64,000 bases of DNA from Tetrahymena elliotti 4EA (lineage: Eukaryota > Ciliophora > Oligohymenophorea > Hymenostomatida > Tetrahymenidae), in contig JH720303.1 of assembly GCA_000231825.2 (NCBI GenBank), forward strand, positions 1,016,574 through 1,080,573, read 5' to 3'. A program made the position numbers and the translations under genes. A model generated the notes under the pieces. The model saw nothing but the letters and a program-made list of their open reading frames with translations, was not told where the DNA came from and searched no databases. Positions 13,101 to 25,300 of this stretch are shown here, piece after piece (position 1 is the stretch's first letter; each line of letters opens with the position of its first letter).

Positions 13101-16100
13101 TTTACAAATTAGTAATTTTTTAATTTAAATCATTCATAGCCTCATCAATAGCTGATCTCTCATTTCTTTCTTAAATAAGAGCATTATCACATTCATTTAG
13201 TGTGTTTTGCAAATTATTTTTTTCTTCCTCTAACTATTTAAGTAGATCTTCAAGGAAAGCTATCTGATTAAGTCTATCATCTAAATCTTTCTTTAAATTT
13301 TCTACTTCAACATTTGTAGTTGTTATTTATTACATTTATTCTTCCATTACTCCTTCCAAATCTTGTATCTATGTTTTTAATTTTTGAATATTTTAATCCT
13401 TCTCTTCAATAAGTTAATTCTTTTCTTCTTTCTATTTTTCATTTTCTTCTTAACTTTATTGTTTTTCACTGATTAACTTTTCAACTTATTCACTCAATTA
13501 TTAAAGCTATTCTTTCAGCTATTAGACTGATATTTTATGTCCTTCATTTTCTTTTAACAAGTCTTCTTTTTGTCTTTCAAGAGCCTTTTAGCTTTCAGAA
13601 ACAATATTATTTTCTTCTAATTGCTTTTAGTTTTGAATATTATTTAATTCAATTTGCTTTTAAAGTTCTTCTTGTATGTCTTTCAATTGAGATTAAACAT
13701 TTTAATTCTCCTTCTAAAGAGATTAGTGAGAATTCTACTCTTGAAGATATTTTTCTGATAAGTTAGATAATTTTTCTTCAAATTATTTTTCTTACTGAGC
13801 TAGAGTTTCTTCACAAACAATAAATTTATCAGCTAAATCTTTGATTTTTATTTGATGATTTTTCTCTATTTCTTAGATTTGAAGTTAATATTTTTCTTCA
13901 ATTGACTAAAGTTAAGAATTAAGCTCTGAGATTTATAATTCCTTTTCTTGTAAACTGTCATTAATATCATAAATTTACTATTCTTTATCTTAATTTTCCT
14001 GAATGAGTTTTTACAAATTTGAAGAATTTTCAACTGAGGCGCTTTCAAGTTCAACGATATTTTATTTTAGGCTATTATTTTCTTCTATTAATTCATTTTT
14101 TATTTTCTCGAAATTTAACACCTTCTGATTTAATTTATTGTTTTCTTCTCTTAAGCTATGCAACTCTGATTCCTTTTCCTAAATTTAGTCATATTATTAA
14201 CTTGATATATCATTTAGCTACTCTTCCTCTGCTTCTTTAGCTAATAATTAATTTTCCAACTCCTTGTTTTCTTCCTTTATTTTATTTATTTCTTCACTTA
14301 ACTCTTTTTTGAGATTTTACAAAGCTTCTTCATTATCACGCAAAAGTTTTTAAACTTCACTTTTTTGAGTTTAACTAAGTTAGGAAAATTCTTCTGCAAC
14401 TTTCTATTTTTCATCAATAGCATTCTTTATTTAAGATTGTAATTGCTTAATTTATTCATTAAGTTTTTAGCTTTCTTCATCTTAGACTTATTTATGTTTT
14501 GATAATTAATCTATTTCGTTTTGGAGTTATTCTCTTAATTATTAATTCTTTTCTTCAAATTCTTACTATATTTTATTAATTTTTTAATTATGCAATTATT
14601 CAATTTCAGAAAATGAAGCACCTACTTTAGTTTCATATTCCTTTTGCAATTCTTCTTTGCTAGAGTTGAATTCTTCTTATAATTATTTTACTGACTTTTT
14701 ATATTCTTCTTCTAATTATTAATTCTTAACTTCTAATTGCTAAATTTGTTATTCAAGATTTTAATTTTTTTCACTTTATTCTAAAATATTTTCATTGTTT
14801 TCAGATATTTAAGCCTCATAGTCTTATCTAGTTTTATTTAACTCTTCCTCAATATTTTAAATTTTTTATTCAAACTCATCCTTTTATTCTTATAATTCAC
14901 TAACTTTGAGTTATTCCAAAGATTAAACTTTGTTCTCTTACTCTTTTATTTAATTGTTCAAATTCTCAATTTACTATTCTTGTTTTTAGCAAATTTCGAC
15001 TTATTCAGATATTTTAACATTAAGTTCTTCTTGTAATTTTGTTGATTTTAATTGTAATTCTTCTAATTATTATTCTGAAAATTGATTTTTTTCTTTCAAT
15101 TCAATAATTTAATCTTATAATTTAGCAATAGCTTACTCCTTATCTTATAATGCCAAATCACTTTCTTCTTATTTCTGCTAACTTTTATTTAGTTTTTCAT
15201 TTAATTGATTAATTTAATTATTTAAAAAATTTAATGTATCTTCTTTATCTTTGAGAACTTTTTCTTTTTCTTATAAAACTAAATTTGTTTCTTCTATTTT
15301 TTATTGGCTTTTTTCCAATTTTTCTTTTAACTCATCAATTAGCTGTTTATGAGAAATTTCAATTTCTTCTTGTGATTTGATTGCTTTTTCTTTTTCTTGT
15401 AAACTTAAAGTTTATTCTTCTGACTTTTGTTAGCTTTCTTGTAATGCTTTCTTTAATTCCTCTATTTATTTGTTTTAAGTAATTTCGATTTCTTACTGTC
15501 TGTGGATATCACTATTTTTTTATTCAATTTCATCTTTCAAATTTTAAATTTCACTTTGCAAATCAAAGATTTACTCTTCTAATTACTATTTGCATTCTTC
15601 CTTTTCTTACAATTCTTATTTTTTTCTGGTTAACTCTTCATCTTTATTAGCAATTATATCCTTATAATGAGTTTCTTTTTATTAAATGAGATCTTGTGCA
15701 TTCTACTATGTAGTTTATAGCTGCTCTTAAAACCTTTATTCTTATTATTGCATGCACTTCATAAATTCCTCTTATTTCTACTTTTCACTAAGTTAATCAT
15801 TTAAAAGGTTCATTTATTCTTATTCTTTTTATTTTAACAGATCTTAATAATGATTATCTTTCTCTTATAATGCTTATTAGTGCTAATCATTCATTTTTTC
15901 AATTTATTCTTATGCTTATTAGATTTATTCATCTAATTTATTTTGCAAATTTTAGTTTTATTCATTATAAAGCTTAAGTTCTTCTATTTTAGAAGCTAAT
16001 CTCTCATCTATGGCATCTAATTTATTTTAAAGCTATTTGATAACTAACTAACTCTATTCCTCTCTTTGTTCGTACTCTGTTGATAAAAGCTAAATTGCTT

Positions 16101-19100
16101 ACTCTTTTTCATCAATAAGCTATTACTTTTCTGCAATTAGTGTTGCTTGTTATTTTTCTTTTTCAATTTTAATATCTAATTCTGCTTATAATTTTTGTAA
16201 ATTTAATTTAATTTCTTTGTTTAAAGCCTCTTAGTCTATTAATTAGTTTTATATTTCTTCTTTTTCATTAATTAGTTCGTATATTTTCTAATTAAGTTTA
16301 TTAATTTTGTCATCATTTTCTAATTTCGAGTTTTCACTTTCTGAGTTGATATTTTATAAATTTTACTCCAGTTATTAGACTAGTTATTGACAGCTGACTA
16401 AATCTAGCTCAGATTACTTCAATTTCTTCTCTTCATTTTCTAATTTTTATTAAATTTCATTGTTAGCTTAAATCTATTATTCTAACTTTAATTTAAATCT
16501 TTCAAATTCTTCTCCATTTTATTTAATAGTTAAAGATAAAGTATTAATTTGATTTTCTTTTGATTCTATTTATTAAATCAAATCTTGTTGCAACAAACTT
16601 TCTTAATCCTAAGCTTATTTAATGTTTTCTTATAAATTTCTAATTTATTCCTTCAAATTATTTTCAGATTCTAATTGCTTTTAGAATTAATCCTCAAATG
16701 ATTCTATGAGTTGATCTTAATCATTTATTTATTCTTGAAGTTATTTAACACTTTCCTCATACTTGTCTTTTTCTTATTCTAGCTTTTCAATATTTTCTTA
16801 ATTTTACAAAATTTAACTTTCTAATTACTATATTTTATTTTTCTTTTATTCATTTATGTCTTGGCTTTCTGAAAGTTAAACTTGTAATTCCTCACTTGCC
16901 TTGATTAATTCTTACTCATTTAATGATAAATCAGCTAATTTTTTATTTAAATCATCAACTAATTCTTATTTTTCTTAAATTTATTTTTCAGCATCAAAGA
17001 TAATATCTAACTTCTGCTTTAAATTTTCATTTAAATTGGAATTTTCTTCTTTTAATTGGTGAACAATTTCTTGTAATTATTATTTTTCTTGACCTATTTA
17101 AAGAAGTTCACTATTCAATAAATTAATACTTTTGTCTTATTCAGTGAGTGAATTTGTATTCTCCTTGAGAGAATTTTCTAATTAAGTTCTTAACTAAGCT
17201 ATTAGTTATGAGTTTTCTTCAATAACTCTCTTTTATTCATTTAACTTATTAGAATTTGATTATATATTTTCTTAATTGCTTTCTAACAAGTCAGATTATT
17301 CTAAGCATCTTTATTCTAAATTACCAATAAGCTCACCTTTTTGTTCTAACTGAATATCTTTTTCTTTAATTTAATTATTTAACTATTCAAATTATTGAGT
17401 AAATTAATTCACTTAATCCTCTAATTAATTTATTAATTCATTTTGTTCAATAATTTATTAGTTTTATTAAATAATTTGTTAATCTTGTTAGCTTATTTGC
17501 TCATTTAATACATTTATTTAAATATCTTTTCCTTTAATTGTATTTCTTTGTGAATTAATTTATTCTATATATTCTTAGACATTTTTTTCTTCACCAGATT
17601 TGAGATCAGCAATTTATTCTTCTAATTCAGTAATTTTAATTTACATTTCTTATTTCTAAGTATTTGATTGAAGGGAATTTTATTCTAATTCATTAAATTT
17701 TTTCTCATAATCTTATTTTAGCTTCTACATGTCTGAATCTATTTATTCCAATTGATTATCTTTCTAAATTAAAATTTGATTCAATTCTTCTATTTAATCA
17801 TTTAGCTTAGCTATATCAGAGTTATAAGATTTATCATCTTCTTCCCTTAGTTTTTGTAAATTTTGTATTTAAATCTAAAAGTTTTAATTCTTATTGTTAA
17901 TTTAATCATTATTCAATTAGAGTTTTTGCTCAAAATCTTATTTAAGCTCTTCCATATTTTCTTACATTTAAATGAGTTGATTATTTTTTTCTTTGATCTC
18001 ATCAGAGATTTATTCAATTTAATCTCTTTGTGTGTAAATAAAATTATCTTTTTCTTTAATGATTTATCTAAATTCAATTTCTTTTTATTCTGAATCATCA
18101 TTTTATTACTTTATGATTTATTCTTGCTATTAGATAAATTATGTCATATTTTCATAATCTTTCTATAAATTCTAAATAACCTTCTCAGAGTTGATTTAAT
18201 TTAATTAGTTTTGCTCAGTAAGCAATCTTATTGTTGACTAAAGTTACTCTGTTTCTTCTCTACTTTATTCTATTATTTCTTACAATTATTATTCTAGTTA
18301 ATCTTTTTCATTTTAGATCTTTCTAAGACTGTTATTTTCTTCTTCTAGTTCTTTCACTTTTTCCTATAACTCCTCATACTAAGCTTACTATTACAAAAGT
18401 TGATTGATTTTATTTTACATCTCCTCAATATCTTCATCATTTGCTCTTTAGCTTTTATTTTGTTTTTTATCACTATCATTATGAGAATCTAAAGCACTTT
18501 AAAGTTCTTACTGTAGCCTTGCTATCTCCTCTTCAAATTCCATCTTTTAAAAACAATCCTTTTCCATTTTAGCAATTTTTTCATTTTATTGCTTAATAAG
18601 TTTCTTGAATTCTTCTTCTTTTTGTTAAAATTCTTTACTTTAAGATTCATTTCTGCTTGAAGAGAGAGGCTTAGACTAAACAGATAATACTTACTATCTA
18701 AGTTCTTCAATTTCTTGTTTTAATTATTCTATTTCTTCTTTATCGTCTAAGCTATCATTTTTCATCATTTCAATGAGCTTATTTTTTTGAGCCAATTAAT
18801 CTTAAATATTTTTTTGTTAATCTTAATTGACTTTTTCTTACATTTTTTTGATTTCTTCCATTTTATCTTTACATTTCTTAATCTCTTTTTGATACTAATC
18901 AATTAATTCATTCAAATTACTATTTTTGCCAGTTAATTCTTCTATCTCTTTTTGCTTTTCTTGAAGAGAATTCTAATATAACTCGATTTTATCTTATTAC
19001 TCATTATTAATTTCATCCTTTATTTTCTCCAACTCCTTAATCTTCAAATGACTTTATTTTATTTCATGGGATTATTTTTCTATTTAAAATTTATTTAAAA

Positions 19101-22100
19101 TAAATAAAAATATTTATTGGATTAAATATTATCTTACCACTTTCCTCCTCTGATAACTTAATAATGTTAAATGCCTCTTCTAATTTTGATTATAAGTCAT
19201 TCATTTCAGCTTATAACTAGCTATTTTCTTCTTCTTTAGATAAAAATTTCTATTCATATTCAATTAAAAGTTATTTAAGCTATTCGCAATCTTTAATGTA
19301 CTATTATAGCTATTATTATTAATTATTTTAGTTCTTTCCTTTTGAATTTGGAGAAGTTCCAGCACTTGGTGTGCTTGATTTTCTTTTTTGCTCTTCAAGC
19401 TCTTTGATTCTCTTTTCAAGAATTTCACATTTTTCTTAATATAATTTATTTTCATTTTTGAATTAGACTACTTAGTCTTCAGATTTAGCAAGATTTTGTG
19501 TTTTTTATGAAAGAGTTTTAGAAACACTATCTTTTTCTTTAATAATATTTTTATTTTATTCATTAAGTGTCTTTATTGTTTATTCTAATGCCTAAGAATT
19601 TTTCTAAATATTTTGATTTTAAGTTTCTAATAATGAATTCTGTTTCTTTAATATTTCGATTTGGCTAACAAAACTCTTATTATCATCTTTAATGATGTTA
19701 TACTCAGTATTTATTCTTTGAATTTCTTATTTTAATTTTTATATTTAATTTTATAAAGAATTGATTAATTTTTAGTCTTCTTCTGTTTCTACAGCAGAGA
19801 CAGTATAATTTCTGGAATCCTACTATTGATTCTATACTGAAGGAGAGCTGTTTTATTTATTTTATTTTTTAACCAATAATTATAATTCTTAGATTTAACT
19901 TTCAAGCATACTTGTTTCTTCTTATTTAATTAATAATTATTTTTCAAGTTCTATAATTCTATTTGCTTATTATTAATCCATTTCTTATTTTGCTTACTAA
20001 AGCTTAATTTAAACTCTTTCAAATCCATCATCAATATTGTCTAATTCTTCTTCATTTAAAATGTTTTTAAGTTGCTAAATAACCTCTTCATTATATTATT
20101 GCAATTCCATAAGGCTTTAATCTTTAAGTTACTAAATTTCCATCTGAAGTTATTATTTTAAAGAAGAAGGAATATCTTAATTATTATTTTACTACTCATT
20201 AATATTCTATTCATCTTCTTTCTGTTGTTGATTAATACTATTTAAGAATTACTCCTCATTTTTTATCTCTTGATCAATAAAACCTAAAAGTTCTTAAATG
20301 TCATTCAAATTTTATTATTATTCATTTTCATTACCATATTAATCATAATTATTGTTTTATAAAATATTTAATAAATCTTGCCTTTTTTGTCTTAGTTCTA
20401 TCAACTTATCACTAACAGGTTATTATTATACCTCTTGATTGTTTTAGAAAGTATTGCCTAACTATTCTCCTCTAATCTTTTCATTTTGAATGATATTTTA
20501 GAGTATTTATATCTAATCCTTTAAAAAAACAAAAATTAAATAAAGCCACAAAAAAATTGAAATGAGTTTACTTAAAGATTTTCAATAATTCTTTCCTTGT
20601 ATGCCAAGTCTTCAATAAATAATTGCATTTTTTAATTAAGTTATTCTTCTATGCTTTGTATAGCTTGATTTAAGCTTTCTTTATCAATTTATTCCTTTTG
20701 CTAAACCTAACATTTTAGTTTCTTATTTTCATCATCTTTTTCTGTGATTATTCTGTAGAGCTTTTGAAGATTCTTCTTTTTATCATAAGATTTTAATTCC
20801 AAGTTATGGATTTATAATTATAATTGTTTGTTCTGTTCCCTTAATACTTAGATTCCTTCCACTTTTTCTTCAAATAGCTTTTTATAATAAGCATCGTTGT
20901 CTTCAATAATTCTCTTTTTTTCTTTAATTTCTTTTTCACATCTCTCTATTTTGAGCTTTAAATACTCGTTTTCTTATTTCAATACTCTGTTTTCATTTAT
21001 CATATAATTCTATAGTCCATCTTTATCAAATCTCAGAGATAAGTCATCAAGCTCTTTCTTGTTACTAGAAAAATTCCTAATATACAAATCTTCCTCTAAG
21101 CTTCTATTTAGAGCTGAATTCTTTATTTTCTTATTTGAAGGTAAATCAACAGCTTTAACTCTCATTTCGCTATTTAAGTAAAACTCTGGAACATTTGGTA
21201 TATCTCTTTTGACAGAGCTATTATTCTAGCTGCTAGATCTCTATCCTATAGGTATCTTATTAACTTACCTAAAAAACAATTTAATTAACCAAATAATTTT
21301 AAAAATATTCAATTTACGACGAGTATGGAGGAATATTCTATTTTTCTTAGAAAGGTTATAATTTTGATTGATTGCTTAAATCTTTTCTTGCTTTTTGGTA
21401 TCTTTGTTCAGGAGAAGATGATTAATATCTCTTAGTTGAATTAACTTGTCTTCCTTATGTTCCTATACTCAAGGATGTATTATTTGGATCCATCATATTT
21501 GGAGATATTTAAATTAATTAATTCATAATAGATTCATTTTTTTTCTCTACTTCCTAAAGCCTTGATTTAATAATCTAAAATTCAATATTTAAGTCAGAGT
21601 TGACTTAATTTATTTCTGGATTGCTTGCATTCAGCAAAGATAAATCATTTTTCTTTGTATTTTCAAGATTTGTTTCTAAAAAGTTGTTATAATCTGAGAA
21701 TTGGTGTATCTAAAATTTAAATTATTTAATTAAACATTCGATTAAATTTCGAATGGGAATAATCAATAAAATTCGATAATTTTAAAATCATCCCTTTTGA
21801 AATAGATACAAAATATAAAAATTTTACTTGATAATTTGAAGGCATTGTAGAGGTTGTTTCTGGATAATTATTAGCTTTACTAGAAGGAGGTGAGTAATTC
21901 AAATTTACTTATTGAGGAACTTTTATTTCTTTTATATAATCATTAAAACCATCTCTCTTCTTATTTTGGTTGGGAAGAGGAGGCATTTTAGATCTTCCAG
22001 GAGAACCTTCTGTTTCATGTATATATTTATTAACTCCTTACCCTTCAAAGATCTTTTAATTGCTTCCCTTACTGCGATTGTATGAGTTTTGAGAAGATAT

Positions 22101-23335
22101 TCTACGCTATGAAGATGCACTGATGTACTTATTTTCTATTTCTCTGGTCTAAGGTGAGCCTTTTTAATTATTAATAGAATAAGATATTACTTATATATAC
22201 TTTTTCAAAAGATTTTATACCTGAAGCATTAGTATTTGCTTATGTATTGTATTCATAAAATTAGTTAGTTTTGTTTTTTAATTACTATGGAACAACTTAT
22301 ATATCTTTGAAATTCAATTCTGTCTAATCTACCATATCTTGATAAGAAGTGTTTAAGTGTCTAATACCCTTATTGCTACCTCCATAAGAAGTAAAGCTGC
22401 TATGCTAATTGGGATTATAAATATTTTAGACATCGTTATTATTAACATATTGTTAAGTTGAGTCCTAAAAATACTATTCATTGCTGCTACTATTATTAAG
22501 TTAAAGATTCTAACATTTTGCATTATGAGCTTACTAACTGCTAGGTTTATATCCTCCTGCTTAGTCAGCTGCTTTTAAACCTATTTATGTTGTGTTATTG
22601 TTATTATTAAATTATTTATCAAGATAATTCATCAGCTTTTTCTAGTTTTGAAGAGGTTCTCTATAATTTTCACTCTCAACATTTATATTATATTTACCTT
22701 GAGAGCTATTTGTGACAGGTGTTCTTCTTCCATTTGAATTATTTGAATTCTAAGGATAGTTTTGCTATTAGCTTGAATTATACTTTTTCAAATCTTAATG
22801 TAAAGGCTCATTTAAAACTCTATAATTACTATCACCATTTTATTATTAAACATTTTATTGTAACTTGGAAGGGTACATGTCTTCATTCATACTAGAATGC
22901 AGTTTTTGTTAAGCACCATTGCTTGAAGGATGTCTAAACCTTTATATGTTATTTTTTATATTTTCAATGCTATTAGGTGGAGCCTAGTTATATTTTGCTG
23001 AAAATGACCCTGCTTGAAGATTATTGTTATTACCTATTAAATTTCCTTCATATTTTTCTTAAGGTGTCTTAGAGTAATCAAATACCTAATATTAAGTTAA
23101 ATTCGAAGGCTAGGTAGTTTACAGTTGCTACTTTCTTTAATTCTCTTAAAGTTTTTACCTGATAAATTACCTAGTTTTTTTAATACAATAAATTTTACAA
23201 TCAAAGGTTAATCTACTTGTTGAACTTTTATAAAAAAGTTTATAAACCAAAAATGTACTCTTCTGCTTATTGCTAAGATGATTGAGATTGTTGGTTGGGA
23301 CTTCTACGATCTAATTTATATTTTTTCATAGACAT
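10155..23335 (-). CDS. giant coiled-coil protein with GRIP-like C-terminus (golgin candidate)
   Basis: Eleven exons on the minus strand (23259-23335, 22221-23170, 21828-22189, 21318-21709, 20572-21268, 19138-20518, 11895-19079, 11134-11833, 10858-11080, 10362-10801, 10155-10305) sum to 12,558 bases, 4,185 residues. Every junction keeps phase. Residues 1 to about 640 are low-complexity, rich in Asn, Gln and Ser, and probably disordered. From there to about 4,100 the protein is almost continuous Glu/Gln/Lys/Leu heptads with essentially no proline. The last 90 residues change character: SIKHSLKALFPTYIDSLL, then DSYLTLILNMLEYSEKEK, and the tail GGILGFFKN. A short Leu-rich helical pair followed by a small hydrophobic tail at the end of a long coiled coil is the layout of GRIP golgins, which bind Arl1 at the trans-Golgi. 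The GRIP match is partial, so other tethers or centrosomal proteins remain possible. Such genes are often mislabelled 'viral A-type inclusion protein' by low-complexity similarity; nothing viral is present. Confidence 0.8.
15248..15498 (-). repeat. tandem 42-residue coding repeat inside the coiled coil
   Basis: Two adjacent 126-base units, 15374-15498 and 15248-15373, encode similar 42-residue blocks. One starts QQEIEITQNKQIEELKKAL and the next QEEIEISHKQLIDELKEKL. Both later contain ESQQK or KSQQK and L-QEKEK. They preserve the heptad register (42 = 6 x 7), as expected of a coiled coil growing by internal duplication. Confidence 0.7.
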
Positions 23336-25300
23336 TTTATATGTTAAAGGTATTTAATTTATTTTATCTTTCTAGTAGATTTTGAAAATGGAAAAAGATA
23401 TAGCTAAAGAAAAGAAAGATAATTATAATTTTTTTAATTATTTTTTAACTAATTTCAATATATTAATTGTAATTTAAAAGAACTATTTGATGGTTATTTA
23501 ATATCAATTATTAATTTATCATTTTGAAATTAATAATCGCTCCAAATCAAATTAAATTATATGTACTCATCTATTTAGTGAATTTCAAATTATAAAATGT
23601 TGTTATTAAATAAAACTAAAGAACCTTTTTTATTCATCGATTCTTCTCCTTTTAAATTAAATTCAAAAAAATCTAATAGTCATCAAGACGGCATGCACGG
23701 CCTTTTAAATGGTAATTTTTATTTTAACCAAATATTGTAAATAAATACAATTTTGATATTCAAATTATTTACCATAAGGAATTAAGAGTAATTATTTACT
23801 GAAATTAGTAAAACTCAATAACCTTTTTAAATTCTTTAAATTTTTTCTCCTTTTAAATTAAATTCAAGATATCTAAAAATATTCTACATAAATTTATTTG
23901 CATTTAAATCACTATACTAAATAAAAGTGAGTATTTACAGATAAATTATTCTAATATTCAAATCATTTAATTTTTTCTTCCTGACAAGGCCATAATTTTT
24001 TATTTTTCTCAAAATTTAATAATCTATTGTTGCATTTAAATACAAAACAGATGATAACCAAAGTTTTTTTAAAATCAATCAAAAAAATATTTACTTTGAG
24101 TTTTTGTCAAATAATTTAAATAAAATTTGTCTTGATTATTTATTCTTATAAAATTTTAAAGCTATAATATGGAACAATTAAAAATTTTTGAGCAGAAAGA
24201 ATTTAATCTATTTAGAAATTAGTAATATTAATTTTTAAATAGAAATTAAATTTTCAGTTAAAGTTAAAATTTTGTTATTATTAATAATTAATTTCTGATT
24301 ATATAGTCATTAAAAAATCAAGTTAAAGTTAGAAAAAGTAAAAATAGAATATTAATTAATTTGATAAAAAATAAGTTGAAATTAAAAATATTGATATTTT
24401 TTAAGTTCAAAAGTTTCTGAACTCTGATTTAAATTCTCATATTGATATAATAATTGATTTAGAGTAATACTAAATAATCAAGGAATATAAAATTTGAGTT
24501 CTACTTAAGCTCTATGCACTAATCTTTCAACTTATTAGAAAGTTTATTGATTTTAAAAGAATATGTTGATAATTTTTACAATATCTAATTTTTTTGCACA
24601 TAAATTTTATTTGAATAATTTATCTATAACTGTATGTAGATTGTTTTTTATAATTTATCTATTATTATTTAATAAATGAGATATTTTCATTGAAAATAAT
24701 TTTTATTAATTATTTCATTTTTCAACTTTAAAGTTATCTAATTGAAAATTTTTTTTCTGACTTGTTTTTTGAAAATGGAAAAAGTATTTAAGCCTTATTT
24801 TTTAAATTCTTTTTTATGGTAAATGCTTTTTTTTAGATATTTTTCTACAATAAATTTTTTGAATTAAAATTTATATTTTACCTTCATTTATTTTAGGCTA
24901 AGAAGAATCTATGAAAATATAGATGAATTGAGCTGATAATAATTGAATAAATCAATGAATGAAGCATCAAAAAATTTGAAAGGTGATAAATATAAAGCAA
25001 ATAATTGAATAAATCAAATTTAAAACTTAGATAACAAATATTCAAATTCTGCTTTGATATTTATAAAAATATCTTAAATAATAGTCATGAAATACATGAA
25101 GTTATTGATTAATAAACTTTTTATTAAGTAGTGATAACTAAGATACTATTTTTCAAAAAAATTAAAAAAAGAAAGCAACAACCAAATAAAAGAAACTAAT
25201 TAAAATAAATAATATTTCTTTAAAGAAACTATTTGACACATTTTAAAAAGGGAGAAAGAAACTTATTAATTAAATATTAAATCATCTTAAAGCACATAAA
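23336..25300. other. AT-rich divergent intergenic region
   Basis: Nearly 2 kb between divergent genes. It holds a weakly conserved duplicated block near 23600-23660 and 23808-23870, a small GC-richer patch near 23688-23703, and a possible two-exon micro-ORF (24775-24936, listed separately). Nothing else is recognisable. Confidence 0.5.
24775..24936 (+). CDS. possible two-exon 27-residue micro-ORF
   Basis: ATG at 24775, exon 24775-24818, donor GTAAATG, acceptor TTTATTTTAG, exon 24897-24936 ending in TGA. The phases join exactly (TG + G), giving MEKVFKPYFLNSF then LWLRRIYENIDELS. The second exon is less AT-rich than its surroundings and reads like a terminal coding exon. The peptide is very short and matches nothing I know. 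It could be chance or the tail of a gene whose earlier exons I did not see. Confidence 0.22.

Noticed and set aside
10155..23335. Viral A-type inclusion protein, the label often given to such genes
   Set aside because: That label arises from generic coiled-coil similarity. The gene has ten spliceosomal introns and a cellular-type ending.
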